DNA of 64,000 nt, taken from assembly GCA_903863015.1 (NCBI GenBank), contig CAIPAI010000057.1:1-64000 (forward strand), written 5' to 3'. The notes beneath the pieces were generated by a model. That model had not been told where the DNA came from, did no database searches, and was given only the letters and a program-made list of their open reading frames with translations. Both the position numbers and the translations under genes were made by a program. This DNA is from an uncultured Actinomycetes bacterium. GTDB taxonomy: Bacteria > Actinomycetota > Actinomycetes > Nanopelagicales > Nanopelagicaceae. This document shows positions 8,087 to 17,135 of the stretch, piece after piece. Numbering within the stretch: position 1 is the first letter of the stretch; every line of letters starts with the position of its first letter.

Positions 8087-9594
8087 TGAGTGAGATATCG
8101 CCGGTTGATCTCGGGGGGATTGGCGCATTGAGGTGGTTCTGGCGCCAACTGACAAGTATGAAAACGGCGCTTATTCTCTTGATGTTGTTAGCGGTTGCGT
8201 CGATCCCTGGCTCTCTATTGCCCCAACGAAGTCAGAACCCAATTGCAGTCAATGAATATGTGCTTAATCATGCAGGGGCTGCAAAATGGCTTGAAAGATT
8301 GAGCCTTTTCAATGTCTATGGATCACCGTGGTTTAGCGCGATTTACATCTTGCTCTTTATCTCATTGATCGGGTGCGTCATCCCGCGCATGCTCATCCAT
8401 ATTCGAGCTCTCTCGGCAAGGCCACCGAAGACTCCGCAGAATCTAGATCGACTTACTTTTCCCAGAAGCGCAGAGAGTACTACTCGCCCCGATGAGATTC
8501 TCGATCTTGCACAAAGCTGGTTTAAGAAGCATCACTTTCGCTGGGAAAGAGAGAGCGATGCAGTATCTGCCGAGAAAGGATATCTGCGGGAGAGTGGAAA
8601 TGTACTCTTTCACCTCTCACTCATTCTCTTCTTAGTCGCCATGGGCATTGCATCGGCGCAGGGGGCTAAGGGCGAGGCAATTGTTGTAGAAGGGGAAACT
8701 TTCACAAATAGTGCAACTTCATACGACAATCTCAGCAATGGAAGTAAATTCGATCTGCGGAATTTGGCGCCCTTTACTCTCAAAATCGATCGATTCGTAC
8801 CTACATATGATTTGGCAACAGGTGCGCCCATAGATTACAAACTCTTTGTCACTGCTCGTGATTCGGGTGGGGCCGCCAAGAAGGAACTCATTCAAGTTAA
8901 TCACCCATTAAGTTTTGGTTCTACGAACATTTATTTGCAGGCGAACGGATACGCACCAGTAGTCACCGTGAAAGATGGCGCGGGAAATATCGTGATGGAT
9001 GGGCCGGTGGTATTTCTGCCACAAGATGCCAACCTCACATCCACGGGAGCAATCAAACTTCCCGATGCCGCCCCCACCCAATTGGGCTTCGTTGGCACAT
9101 TTCTACCAACAGCAACCATGGATAAAGTCCGCGGAGGTTTCTCCACATTTCCAGACGCCGTAGAGCCTCGACTTCTCCTCTCCGCGTGGACCGGTGATCT
9201 TGGTCTAGATAAGGGCCTCCCACAATCTGTCTACCGCCTCGACACCGCAAAGATGAAGCGGATTGGTCTCAAGCAACTCTCAGTGGGCCAGAGTTGGACG
9301 CTTCCTGATGGCGTGGGTTCCATCACTTTTCGAGGATGGGAACGCTGGGTGAATTTGCAGGTGGTGCGTGATCCCGGCAAAGAAATTGCGCTTGCAGGTG
9401 GCGTGCTCGCGATTTTGGGGCTCTTGGCGACACTCTTTGTGAAGCGTCGACGCATCTGGGTCCGTGCGCGGCTGAACGAAGATGGCGCTACGGTTCTCTC
9501 TATTGCTGGCTTAACCCGTCAGGAGTATGAGGGTTTTGAAGCAGAGATGAACGATTTCTGGAATGCGCTTACCGCTGGGGGAGAAGATCAGTGA
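8086..9594 (+). CDS. resB: Cytochrome c biogenesis protein ResB (Ccs1)
   Basis: A 502-residue membrane protein of the ResB/Ccs1 family, half of the system II cytochrome c synthase that attaches haem to apocytochrome. Hydrophobic segments lie near residues 24-48 (MKTALILLMLLAVASIPGS), 85-105 and 180-200, followed by a large extracytoplasmic domain and a last membrane helix near residue 440 (GGVLAILGLLATLFV) before a short basic tail. It overlaps ccsB by four bases. Homologue of Mycobacterium Rv0528 by position and family. Confidence 0.93.
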   Translation: MSEISPVDLGGIGALRWFWRQLTSMKTALILLMLLAVASIPGSLLPQRSQNPIAVNEYVLNHAGAAKWLERLSLFNVYGSPWFSAIYILLFISLIGCVIPRMLIHIRALSARPPKTPQNLDRLTFPRSAESTTRPDEILDLAQSWFKKHHFRWERESDAVSAEKGYLRESGNVLFHLSLILFLVAMGIASAQGAKGEAIVVEGETFTNSATSYDNLSNGSKFDLRNLAPFTLKIDRFVPTYDLATGAPIDYKLFVTARDSGGAAKKELIQVNHPLSFGSTNIYLQANGYAPVVTVKDGAGNIVMDGPVVFLPQDANLTSTGAIKLPDAAPTQLGFVGTFLPTATMDKVRGGFSTFPDAVEPRLLLSAWTGDLGLDKGLPQSVYRLDTAKMKRIGLKQLSVGQSWTLPDGVGSITFRGWERWVNLQVVRDPGKEIALAGGVLAILGLLATLFVKRRRIWVRARLNEDGATVLSIAGLTRQEYEGFEAEMNDFWNALTAGGEDQ

Positions 9595-10505
9595 CAAGTA
9601 CTAATTGGGCTTACGCAAGTAACTACCTGGTTTACTCGGCGATGATTGTTTATACACTCGCTATGTTCGCCGCGGCTCTTGAAGTAGCAATGAATGTGAA
9701 GGGTGCGAAAGTACTCGTCACTCCCTCGGGGGAAGGTGCCCCGAGCACCGACGATGCAAAGAGCGAGCGCTGGGGCCGTATTGCTATCGCGTTGACATCT
9801 CTTGCCTTCGTTCTTCATCTGGTAGCCGTGATTGCGCGAGGTATTTCTGCACACCGCGTTCCATGGGGAAACATGTACGAATTTTCCACCACTGGGTCGG
9901 TAGCGGTCACCGGAATGTTTCTTCTCCTTCTTCGTCGCCATTCCCTCCGCTGGCTTACGTTGGTAGTCACCTTCGCAGTGCTCATGACGTTGGGAACTGC
10001 AATCACGTTGCTCTATCGCCCTAGTGCGCCACTCGTGCCCGCATTAAAGTCAACGTGGCTCGTGATCCACGTTTCCGCGGCCGTGATTTCTGGCGGTGTT
10101 TTCCTGCTAGCCAATGCGGTGGCGGCTGCGTATCTCTATATGGATCGTGTGGAATCTCGCGGCCCACGCCCTGCATGGGCTCTCAAGATTCCATCGCTCG
10201 AAGCACTTGATCGACTCTGTTACCGATTAGTCGCATTCGTCTTCCCGCTCTGGACATTCGCCGTGATTGCCGGCGCCATCTGGGCCGAGTCTGCCTGGGG
10301 AAGATATTGGGGTTGGGACCCTAAGGAGACCTGGGCCTTCATTACGTGGGTTGCCTATGCGGCCTACCTGCACGCACGCGCCACTGCTGGCTGGAAGGGT
10401 CGCCGAGCTGCCTGGCTCTGCCTTCTTGCCGGCTCCTCCTTCCTCTTTAATTACGTGTACGTCAACGTGTGGGGAACCGGAAAACATACATATTCCGGAC
10501 TCTAG
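9591..10505 (+). CDS. ccsB: Cytochrome c biogenesis protein CcsB/CcsA
   Basis: A 304-residue polytopic protein of the haem-handling CcsA family. The tryptophan-rich WWD signature is clear near residues 237-250 (WGRYWGWDPKETWAF), flanked by membrane helices; conserved histidines appear in the helix VIHVSAAVIS and in KHTYSGL at the C-terminus. With ResB it forms the haem exporter/ligase. It ends the operon; about 68 bases without a clear terminator separate it from the aldolase gene. GTG start coupled to resB. Confidence 0.94.
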   Translation: MTSTNWAYASNYLVYSAMIVYTLAMFAAALEVAMNVKGAKVLVTPSGEGAPSTDDAKSERWGRIAIALTSLAFVLHLVAVIARGISAHRVPWGNMYEFSTTGSVAVTGMFLLLLRRHSLRWLTLVVTFAVLMTLGTAITLLYRPSAPLVPALKSTWLVIHVSAAVISGGVFLLANAVAAAYLYMDRVESRGPRPAWALKIPSLEALDRLCYRLVAFVFPLWTFAVIAGAIWAESAWGRYWGWDPKETWAFITWVAYAAYLHARATAGWKGRRAAWLCLLAGSSFLFNYVYVNVWGTGKHTYSGL

Positions 10506-10573
10506 ATCGAGATCCGCGCCACCGTTGCCCACTACGAAGTAGAGTAAACGGACGGCAAAAATAGGGGATAACA

Positions 10574-11461
10574 ATGGACGCAGCGCAATTTGAACAGATG
10601 AAATCGGGCAACGGCTTTATCGGTGCTTTGGACCAAAGTGGTGGTAGTACTCCGAAAGCGCTCAGCCTTTACGGGCTCGATGAGAGTTCATATTCGAACG
10701 AAGCCGAAATGTTCGATCGTGTTCACGAAATGCGTACCCGCATCATCAAGAGTGCCTCCCTTAACTCTTCACGCGTGATCGGTGTCATTCTCTTCGAGAT
10801 GACCATGGATAGATCCATTGATGGCATAGGAACTGCAGAATTTCTTTGGCAGAAAAAGGGAATTGTTCCCTTCCTCAAAGTAGATAACGGTTTGGCCACC
10901 GAAGAAAATGGTGTTCAGCTTATGAAGCCGATACCCGAACTCGATGCGAGGATTAAGAGTTCAATTTCGCACGGAGTTTTTGGAACCAAGATGCGTTCTG
11001 TAATTAAGCAAGCCGATGAAGCCGGAATTAAGGCGATTGTTGCGCAGCAATTTGCGGTGGGTGCTCAAATTCGATCGGGTGGGCTCGTGCCGATCATTGA
11101 GCCTGAGGTTGATATTAACTGCCCCGATAAAGCTCAAGCAGAAACAATTTTGCGTGCCGAGATTTTGGCGCACCTTGATGCGCTGAGCGAGGATCAAGAA
11201 GTGATGCTTAAGCTGACGCTCCCAGCTACTGCCGACTTTTATGCGCCACTGGTGAACCATGCGCGCGTAGTTCGAGTTGTGGCACTCTCGGGTGGCTACT
11301 CCCGGGAAGTTGCTAACGATATGTTGGCCAAGAATTCTGGAGTGATTGCAAGTTTCTCGCGAGCTTTGACCGAGGGCCTTTCTGCCCAACAAAGCGATAC
11401 TGAATTTGATGCAACATTGAATTCAGCTGTGCAATCAATTTACGACGCGTCAATCAAATAA
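10574..11461 (+). CDS. fda: Class I fructose-bisphosphate aldolase
   Basis: A 295-residue cytoplasmic enzyme of the short bacterial class I aldolase family (Staphylococcus Fda type). Characteristic segments are GALDQSGGSTPKAL at residues 16-29, PFLKVDNG near residue 104 and MLKLTLP near residue 213, which carries the lysine expected to form the Schiff base. It cleaves fructose 1,6-bisphosphate without a metal. It is preceded by GGGGATAACA just before the ATG, a normal ribosome binding site, so it is not leaderless. It is probably a single-gene unit between the cytochrome and menaquinone loci. Confidence 0.9.
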   Translation: MDAAQFEQMKSGNGFIGALDQSGGSTPKALSLYGLDESSYSNEAEMFDRVHEMRTRIIKSASLNSSRVIGVILFEMTMDRSIDGIGTAEFLWQKKGIVPFLKVDNGLATEENGVQLMKPIPELDARIKSSISHGVFGTKMRSVIKQADEAGIKAIVAQQFAVGAQIRSGGLVPIIEPEVDINCPDKAQAETILRAEILAHLDALSEDQEVMLKLTLPATADFYAPLVNHARVVRVVALSGGYSREVANDMLAKNSGVIASFSRALTEGLSAQQSDTEFDATLNSAVQSIYDASIK

Positions 11462-11477
11462 CCGTAGACCAAGTGAA

Positions 11478-11723
11478 TTAGAGCGATCCCAAGAAATCGG
11501 GATTATCGTCCGGCGGAAGAATGCGCGGGCGACGGGTGCGTAGTTGTCGTGGCCGGCCGGCGATGAGCCAGGCTATTGATCCGACAAGTTGGAAGACGAT
11601 GATCAGGATGAGCCACGCCCACTTGGGAAGGTTGCGAATCCGCTCCTGCTCGCTTTGGGCGCAATTAAGCAACGCATAGATCGTTAATCCAAGGGATAAG
11701 AGGATAGACAGGACTCGTAACAT
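11478..11723 (-). CDS. Small PLD-nuclease N-terminal (PLDc_N) membrane protein
   Basis: An 81-residue membrane protein with two hydrophobic helices (residues 3-20 and 36-56) joined by NCAQSEQERIRNLPKWAW, which is the PLDc_N pattern, and ending in a basic, proline-rich tail. The PLDc_N module is common in actinobacteria, including next to menaquinone genes, but its function is unknown. The ATG at 11723 is preceded by a perfect TAAGAT box and six bases, so it is probably transcribed alone as a leaderless message. It is convergent with the aldolase gene 16 bases away. Confidence 0.78.
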   Translation of the reverse strand: MLRVLSILLSLGLTIYALLNCAQSEQERIRNLPKWAWLILIIVFQLVGSIAWLIAGRPRQLRTRRPRILPPDDNPDFLGSL

Positions 11724-11735
11724 GTTCTTATCTTA
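11724..11735 (-). promoter_or_regulatory. -10 box of the PLDc_N gene, leaderless type
   Basis: Minus strand TAAGAT (11730-11735), six bases (AAGAAC), then ATG. It is one of the clearest examples of the leaderless geometry in the window. Confidence 0.55.
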
Positions 11736-11740
11736 CGAAC

Positions 11741-12607
11741 TTATGCACTGACCGCTAACCCAAAGGCTAGGAATACGGAGAAGGCGAGTTGGGTTTTGCT
11801 TGTAGCCGCTAAGACCGGGAGAAGTTCCATATCTCGGGCGCCTGCTCTGATCGCCCTCAAAGGTTCAATCACAAAGATTCCAGCCGTGAGTGCAATCACC
11901 GCGCCTGTGCGCCATCCCGCAAGGAGAGCGACAGAGAGAAATGAGATGAAGATGGCACCTTGGTAAAGGGCTCTTGCCTTTGGATCACCAATGCGCACCG
12001 CCAAAGTCTTTTTGCCTACTTGGGCATCGCGCGGAAGGTCTCGCAAGTTATTGGTGAGTAGGAGGGCGCAAGCCAAGCTACCCATCGGAATTGCAGCGAT
12101 AAAACTGATCGCATCTAGGCGTTCAGTTTGTACGAAGTAGGTCCCTACGACTGCGATGAAGCCGAAGAAAATGAAGACGCTCACTTCACCCCAGCCGCTA
12201 TACCCGTATGGCTTCTTGCCACCGGTGTAGCCCCAGGCCGCAAGGATCGAAAGAGCGCCAACAAGAATGAGCCATGGCGTAGTTAGCAATGCGAGCCAAA
12301 GACCAGCGAGAGCACCAATGAAGAAGAAGAGAAACGCTGCAGTGCGCACATGTGCCGCGGAGACTTTGCCACTACCTACTAGCCGCAGCGGTCCCACTCG
12401 TTTGCTATCACTTCCTCGGATTCCGTCGCTGTAGTCATTGGCAAAGTTGACGCCGATTTGAAGTGCAAGGGCAACTACGAGAGCCAAAAGTGCGCGACCA
12501 GGAAGAACGTGTGGCGCAGCGGCGCCAGTTCCTACTAACACGGGAGCGATGGCTGCCGGCAAGGTGCGAGGACGTGATCCTAGAATCCACAGTTTTGCTT
12601 GTGACAT
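11741..12607 (-). CDS. menA: 1,4-dihydroxy-2-naphthoate polyprenyltransferase MenA
   Basis: A 288-residue UbiA-superfamily prenyltransferase with eight or nine membrane helices. The aspartate-rich motif NFANDYSDGIRGSD near residues 65-78 and the second motif NNLRDLPRDAQVGKKTLAVR near residues 185-204 bind the Mg-polyprenyl diphosphate and DHNA. It makes demethylmenaquinone using the polyprenyl tail supplied by the synthase at 36813. A TAGGAT -10 box overlaps the stop codon of the upstream menE, so it seems to have its own leaderless promoter as well as any read-through from menE. Confidence 0.95.
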   Translation of the reverse strand: MSQAKLWILGSRPRTLPAAIAPVLVGTGAAAPHVLPGRALLALVVALALQIGVNFANDYSDGIRGSDSKRVGPLRLVGSGKVSAAHVRTAAFLFFFIGALAGLWLALLTTPWLILVGALSILAAWGYTGGKKPYGYSGWGEVSVFIFFGFIAVVGTYFVQTERLDAISFIAAIPMGSLACALLLTNNLRDLPRDAQVGKKTLAVRIGDPKARALYQGAIFISFLSVALLAGWRTGAVIALTAGIFVIEPLRAIRAGARDMELLPVLAATSKTQLAFSVFLAFGLAVSA

Positions 12608-12619
12608 TTTCAGATCCTA
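12608..12619 (-). promoter_or_regulatory. -10 box of menA inside the end of menE
   Basis: Minus strand TAGGAT (12614-12619), then CTGAAA and the ATG of menA. The TAG that opens the hexamer is the stop codon of menE. Confidence 0.5.
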
Positions 12620-13687
12620 AATCTCTTCGGTAATTGGCAGACCCTTGAGGGTATCGCGATCTGGTTTGCCGATTCCACGCAAGGGCATCTCGGCAAGGAG
12701 AATAAGTGCACGCGGCGCAGAGGATCGAGGAAAGAACTCCGCCACATGATCACGTATAGAGCTCAAGGTAATTGAGTCTCCTCCTGCTACGGCACAGACA
12801 ACTTCTTCGCCCCACTCTGCGCTCTTGCGCGTGAATAGATGCGCGTCTAAGACGCCGGGCATACTCCGTATTCGTTCTTCGATTGCTCCAAGGAGGATCT
12901 TCTCGCCACCAGAAATTACGACCTCATCTGCGCGACCCAGAATTTCTAGCAGACCATCTTCTCGCCATTGGCCAATATCTTGGGTAAGAAATCCGCCGTC
13001 TTGAAATCCGGTGGAGTCATGCAAATATCCGAGCGCGACCTGTGGACCACTCACGAATATTTGTTGCGCGCTATCAAGGACTATCTTTACGCCAGCAAGC
13101 GGTCTTCCGTTATAAACACATCCGCCTGCAGTTTCACTCATCCCGTAGGTAGTGATCACATTTATCCCCGCGGCTCGCGCCTCTTCAATTAATTTCACTT
13201 CGCTTGGACCGCCGCCCACTAACACCGCTTTGGCATTTTGTAGAGCAACCAGAGTTTCGCCGCCTTGAAGCGCGCGGAAGAGTTGTGTAGGGACGACTGC
13301 TTGGTACTCCCCATTCTCGGAAAGTGCCGAGTCGAGGAGTAAAGAACGAACGATGACCATCAGGCCAGCGATGTGGGTGAGCGGTAAGCGCAGCGCCCAA
13401 CGCTCACCTGGTTGTGCACCTAAGTAGGCGTGGGTGGCACGCGCACTTTCGAGCAAGGTACTCGCACTATGCAATACGAATTTGGCACTTCTAGTGCTGC
13501 CGCTAGTAGCCACCACCAGCGCCACCTCACTTGGGACCTGCGGGGGATCAGTCGGCCGCACGGCCTCTTCTAGAACGAGGAGCGGGGGGCCGGCATCAAA
13601 GAGGGCAGATTTGAGCGCAGTAGTGATCTCGGCCAGTTGGTTTGGCGCGAAGATCACAACTTCCCGAAGAGACGACTGGGCACCCAC
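12617..13687 (-). CDS. menE: o-succinylbenzoate-CoA ligase MenE (short actinobacterial form)
   Basis: A 356-residue acyl-adenylate-forming enzyme. It is shorter than E. coli MenE but close in length to the mycobacterial form. The phosphate-binding loop is [11 protein letters not shown] near residues 59-69, a later motif is [10 protein letters not shown], and the C-terminal hinge is [16 protein letters not shown]. The adenylation lysine is expected in the GKPDRD segment near the end. The GTG start at 13687 is preceded by TAGCCT and six bases; this box overlaps the -10 of menB on the other strand. It activates OSB with CoA for MenB. Confidence 0.92.
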   Translation of the reverse strand: MGAQSSLREVVIFAPNQLAEITTALKSALFDAGPPLLVLEEAVRPTDPPQVPSEVALVVATSGSTRSAKFVLHSASTLLESARATHAYLGAQPGERWALRLPLTHIAGLMVIVRSLLLDSALSENGEYQAVVPTQLFRALQGGETLVALQNAKAVLVGGGPSEVKLIEEARAAGINVITTYGMSETAGGCVYNGRPLAGVKIVLDSAQQIFVSGPQVALGYLHDSTGFQDGGFLTQDIGQWREDGLLEILGRADEVVISGGEKILLGAIEERIRSMPGVLDAHLFTRKSAEWGEEVVCAVAGGDSITLSSIRDHVAEFFPRSSAPRALILLAEMPLRGIGKPDRDTLKGLPITEEI

Positions 13688-13705
13688 GCCTCTAGGCTAT
13701 CTCTC
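13688..13705. promoter_or_regulatory. Bidirectional promoter with overlapping -10 boxes between menE and menB
   Basis: Only 18 bases separate the two start codons. The central 7-mer TAGGCTA (13693-13699) gives TAGGCT on the plus strand, 7 bases before the menB GTG, and TAGCCT on the minus strand, 6 bases before the menE GTG. Both messages would be leaderless, and the two polymerases could not bind at the same time. Confidence 0.55.
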
Positions 13706-14575
13706 GTGAGTAAGCCAATTAAGCGCACCAGCGTGAGCCGTGAAATTCCTTCTTGGATCTCCGAGGGGGAATTCACCGATATCACCTATGAAGTAGCCGA
13801 AGGTATGGCGAAAATTACTATTAATCGTCCTGAGGTCCATAACGCATTCCGCCCCCAGACGCTCTTCGAATTGGCCGAGGCTTTCAACATGGCCAGAGAC
13901 GATGACTCGGTCGGAGTCATCATTTTCACCGGTGCTGGCGATGAGGCTTTCTGCTCTGGTGGCGATATCCGAATCCGCGGAAACGATGGCTATCTCGGAG
14001 AAGACAAACTTTCGAAGAAGGGCGTGGGTCGACTCAACGTTCTTGATCTACAAATTCAGATTCGCCGAACGCCTAAACCAGTAGTGGCGATGGTTGCTGG
14101 TTGGGTCATTGGCGGTGGACATGTGCTTCATGTCGTCTGCGACCTCACTATCGCGGCGGATAACGCGAAGTTCGGACAAACTGGCCCCATGGTTGGTTCC
14201 TTCGACGGTGGATTCGGCTCCGGATTGCTCGCCCGCCATGTGGGACAGAAGAAGGCTCGCGAAATTTGGTTCCTCTGTCGTCAATACGATGCGCAAGAAG
14301 CTCTCGATATGGGTCTTATCAACACGGTCGTTCCACTTGCAGAGTTAGAAGCCGAAACTGTGCAGTGGGCGCGCGAAATGTTGCAGCACTCGCCTATGGC
14401 GCTTCGTTTGCTCAAGGCATCAATGAATGCTGCAGACGATGGATTAGCCGGCGTTCAACAATTAGCTGGTGATGCCACGTTGCTCTTCTACTTAACTGAA
14501 GAAGGACAAGAGGGACGCGACGCATACAAAGAGAAGCGCGAACCACGATTTGATCGTTTTCCTCGACGTCCGTGA
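13706..14575 (+). CDS. menB: 1,4-dihydroxy-2-naphthoyl-CoA synthase MenB (type I-like)
   Basis: A 289-residue crotonase-fold enzyme that closes the naphthoate ring. The oxyanion-hole region is [12 protein letters not shown], and the MenB hallmark is [16 protein letters not shown]. The C-terminal half (for example [20 protein letters not shown] and [12 protein letters not shown]) closely resembles E. coli MenB from memory. The glycine in QTGP is the type I feature associated with bicarbonate dependence; mycobacterial MenB has an aspartate there. I chose the GTG at 13706 because of the leaderless -10 box. A second GTG at 13733 and an upstream frame open to 13637 are less likely. It overlaps menC by four bases. 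Confidence 0.94.
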   Translation: MSKPIKRTSVSREIPSWISEGEFTDITYEVAEGMAKITINRPEVHNAFRPQTLFELAEAFNMARDDDSVGVIIFTGAGDEAFCSGGDIRIRGNDGYLGEDKLSKKGVGRLNVLDLQIQIRRTPKPVVAMVAGWVIGGGHVLHVVCDLTIAADNAKFGQTGPMVGSFDGGFGSGLLARHVGQKKAREIWFLCRQYDAQEALDMGLINTVVPLAELEAETVQWAREMLQHSPMALRLLKASMNAADDGLAGVQQLAGDATLLFYLTEEGQEGRDAYKEKREPRFDRFPRRP

Positions 14576-15549
14576 ACTTTCCATCGCTCGCTGAACTCTC
14601 TGATTCACTTCGCGTTGTAGCGATACCGCTGAAGCAGAAGTTCCGAGGGATAACTACGCGGGAGGTTGCGCTCTTTGAAGGACCTTTCGGTTGGGGTGAG
14701 TTCTCTCCCTTTCTGGAATATGACGTTGCAGAGTCGAGCAGGTGGTTAGCGGCGGGGATTGAATCCGCCTTTGTTGGTTGGCCAGCGCCCAAGCGAGAAG
14801 TTATCGAGATCAATGCCACCATTCCTGATGGAACCCCCGAAGAAGCAGTTGCCGCACTTGCATTCTTTCAAGGTTGTCGGACTGCAAAAATTAAAGTGGC
14901 TGGCACGCATAGTTCCCTCGATACGGCTCGACTTGTTGCAGTGGAAAGAGTGCTCGGTGACTCTGGAAAAATACGGATTGACGCAAATGGGTGCTGGAGC
15001 GTGGCTGAAGCGTTGAAGCAGATCACTTCCTTTTACGAAGTGCTCGGTAACACCCTTGAATACGTCGAGCAACCATGCGCCACCGTGAGCGAAATCGCAC
15101 AGGTTCACGAGAAGCTTTCAGTACCAGTGCCGTTAGCCATTGACGAAGGAATTCGCAAAGAGGGTTATACGCGCAATCTCTCCGATATAGCCGATGTGGC
15201 AATTCTCAAAGTGGCTCCGATGGGGGGAGTGAAGAACGCACTGCACATTGCACAACAGCTTGATATGCCAATCGTGGTCTCTAGCGCGCTTGAAACGAGC
15301 ATTGGAATGCGTGCGGGCCTGGCATTAGCCGCCGCCGTTCCAAACCTTCTCGGCGCTTGCGGGTTAGGCACCGTCGATCTCCTCGGTGGGGATGTTATTT
15401 CGCACTCGCTCGTAGCTGAAGATGGCGCCATCGGGCTTCGTGAAGTAGTGCCCTCGTTGGAATTGTTAGATCGTTGGGCCGCACCAGATCGAGCTCAGTG
15501 GTGGCAAAATCGTCTCACTATGACTTATGAATTTCTGGATCGTCGATGA
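14572..15549 (+). CDS. menC: o-succinylbenzoate synthase MenC
   Basis: A 325-residue enolase-superfamily enzyme that dehydrates SHCHC to OSB. It shows the KIK lysine pair (AKIKVAG), metal ligands in IDANGCW, YVEQP and AIDEG, and the second catalytic lysine in ILKVAPMGG followed by [11 protein letters not shown]. It is much diverged from the enolase-family enzyme at 1991-3088 and lacks that protein's long N-terminal capping segment. GTG start overlaps the menB stop (GTGA), and its end overlaps menD by four bases. Confidence 0.93.
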   Translation: MNFPSLAELSDSLRVVAIPLKQKFRGITTREVALFEGPFGWGEFSPFLEYDVAESSRWLAAGIESAFVGWPAPKREVIEINATIPDGTPEEAVAALAFFQGCRTAKIKVAGTHSSLDTARLVAVERVLGDSGKIRIDANGCWSVAEALKQITSFYEVLGNTLEYVEQPCATVSEIAQVHEKLSVPVPLAIDEGIRKEGYTRNLSDIADVAILKVAPMGGVKNALHIAQQLDMPIVVSSALETSIGMRAGLALAAAVPNLLGACGLGTVDLLGGDVISHSLVAEDGAIGLREVVPSLELLDRWAAPDRAQWWQNRLTMTYEFLDRR

Positions 15550-17135
15550 ACGACTCAACCTTGCAAGCCGAAGCGCTCGCAGAAGCGCTCTATTCGGCTG
15601 GTGTGCGAGATGTAGTTATTGCACCGGGGTCTCGCAGCGCGCCGTTGGCGTTGGCGCTGGCGCGACGTGATCAGTTCAACCGCCACATCCATATCGATGA
15701 ACGTTCTGCTGGCTTTGTTGCTTTAGGTATCAGCAAAGCCACCAGCCGTCCGGTTGCCACCGTCTGCACGAGTGGAACTGCGACCGCCAATTTTCACCCC
15801 GCTCTCCTGGAAGCTTCACATAGCGATGTTCCATTAATAGTGATCACTGCGGACCGTCCCAGCGAGCTGCAGGGGATTGGTTCTAATCAGACAACCAATC
15901 AAAGTGCGCTTTATGGCTCGGCTCTGCGCCACTTCTTGGAGATAGAAGCCGGAACATCTCTTGCATGGATCGATCACTTCAATAACGCTGTCGACGGCTT
16001 GAACGGCCCGATGCAAATAAATATCGCTTTCCGTGAACCACTTCTCCCTGAAGGAGAAGTGGTTTCTCAAGTGATTCCAGCATTTGAAGTGAGCGCACAG
16101 GCTGAAAAGATGGCGCCGGCTCTCTCCGAGTTAGGCATCACTTCGGGTCAACGTGGGGTGGTGGTTGTCGGACACGGATTAGGAACTTTCTCTCGCCGGG
16201 AAATTTCAGCATGGTCCACGCGACTGGGTTGGCCGGTAGTTGCCGAAGATCCGCTGAGTCATTCTGCGGCTATCCAACATGCTTCGATACTCGTAGGCAC
16301 AACATTTGCAAGTGAAAAGTTGCAACCCGAAGTGGCTTTAGTAATCGGAAAGATTGGACTGTCGAGGTCCGTCATGGCATTGCTCACTCGCACGTCGCGA
16401 GTAATCGGAATTGATTCTCATCACGAAGTGTCGAACCCCTTACGTAAAAATGAAGTGCAACTAGCGGCGCTTCCTCGCGTTGATGTCGATGCTGATCCGA
16501 ATTGGCTTCAGGCTTGGCATCAAGCGAGCGCTAAAGCCGCTGACGCTCTTGCTTTGCCCACTTGGTCTGAACAAAACTTGGCGGCTATTTTCGCTCGATC
16601 ACTACCGAGTGGCAGCTCCCTCTTCATTGGATCGAGTCGTCCCATTCGCGATATTGAAGCCTTTGCAGCGCCTCGCGGCGATATCGACGTATTTGGAAAC
16701 CGCGGGCTGGCCGGAATCGATGGCAACATTTCTACCGCTATTGGCATTTCCCGAGTAAGGCCAGGAAGGACATTTGTCTATCTTGGGGATATTGCTTTCT
16801 TGCACGATGTAAATGCGCTCATTAACGATGCGCCGAATCTCACGGTGGTCGTTGTCGATAATAACGGCGGCGGCATCTTCTCTACTTTGCCTCAACGCGG
16901 AGTTGATCATTTCGAGGAAGTTTTTGGAACTCCACATAATCGCGATCTCACGGCGATCGCCGCTGGCTTCGGGGTTCATGTCACTCGGGTAGCAAGTCTT
17001 CAAGAATTTGAGCAAGCGCTCTCTCAAGAGCACGCTGCCCTTAATGTGATCATCGCAGCAATGCCAAGTAGAGATACAAGTGCGGACTCTCTCAAGAGCG
17101 CCATGGCTCTTGTTGAAAAGGCACTTCAGGGATGA
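15546..17135 (+). CDS. menD: SEPHCHC synthase MenD (thiamine diphosphate-dependent)
   Basis: A 529-residue ThDP enzyme that joins 2-oxoglutarate to isochorismate. The N-terminal pyrimidine-binding part has VIAPGSRSAPLALA and HIDERSAGFVALG; the C-terminal part has FGNRGLAGIDG and the ThDP/Mg motif with VVVDNNGGGIFSTLPQ. It overlaps menC and the following hydrolase by four bases each, so all four genes form one unit. A perfect 12-base inverted repeat with a 5-base loop lies inside the gene at 16036-16064. Confidence 0.95.
   Translation: MNDSTLQAEALAEALYSAGVRDVVIAPGSRSAPLALALARRDQFNRHIHIDERSAGFVALGISKATSRPVATVCTSGTATANFHPALLEASHSDVPLIVITADRPSELQGIGSNQTTNQSALYGSALRHFLEIEAGTSLAWIDHFNNAVDGLNGPMQINIAFREPLLPEGEVVSQVIPAFEVSAQAEKMAPALSELGITSGQRGVVVVGHGLGTFSRREISAWSTRLGWPVVAEDPLSHSAAIQHASILVGTTFASEKLQPEVALVIGKIGLSRSVMALLTRTSRVIGIDSHHEVSNPLRKNEVQLAALPRVDVDADPNWLQAWHQASAKAADALALPTWSEQNLAAIFARSLPSGSSLFIGSSRPIRDIEAFAAPRGDIDVFGNRGLAGIDGNISTAIGISRVRPGRTFVYLGDIAFLHDVNALINDAPNLTVVVVDNNGGGIFSTLPQRGVDHFEEVFGTPHNRDLTAIAAGFGVHVTRVASLQEFEQALSQEHAALNVIIAAMPSRDTSADSLKSAMALVEKALQG
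16036..16064 (+). repeat. 12-bp perfect inverted repeat inside menD
   Basis: AACCACTTCTCC (16036-16047) and its exact complement GGAGAAGTGGTT (16053-16064) enclose the loop CTGAA. The stem can extend by one G-U pair. It lies wholly in the menD reading frame and has no T-tract, so it is not a standard terminator. Confidence 0.6.
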
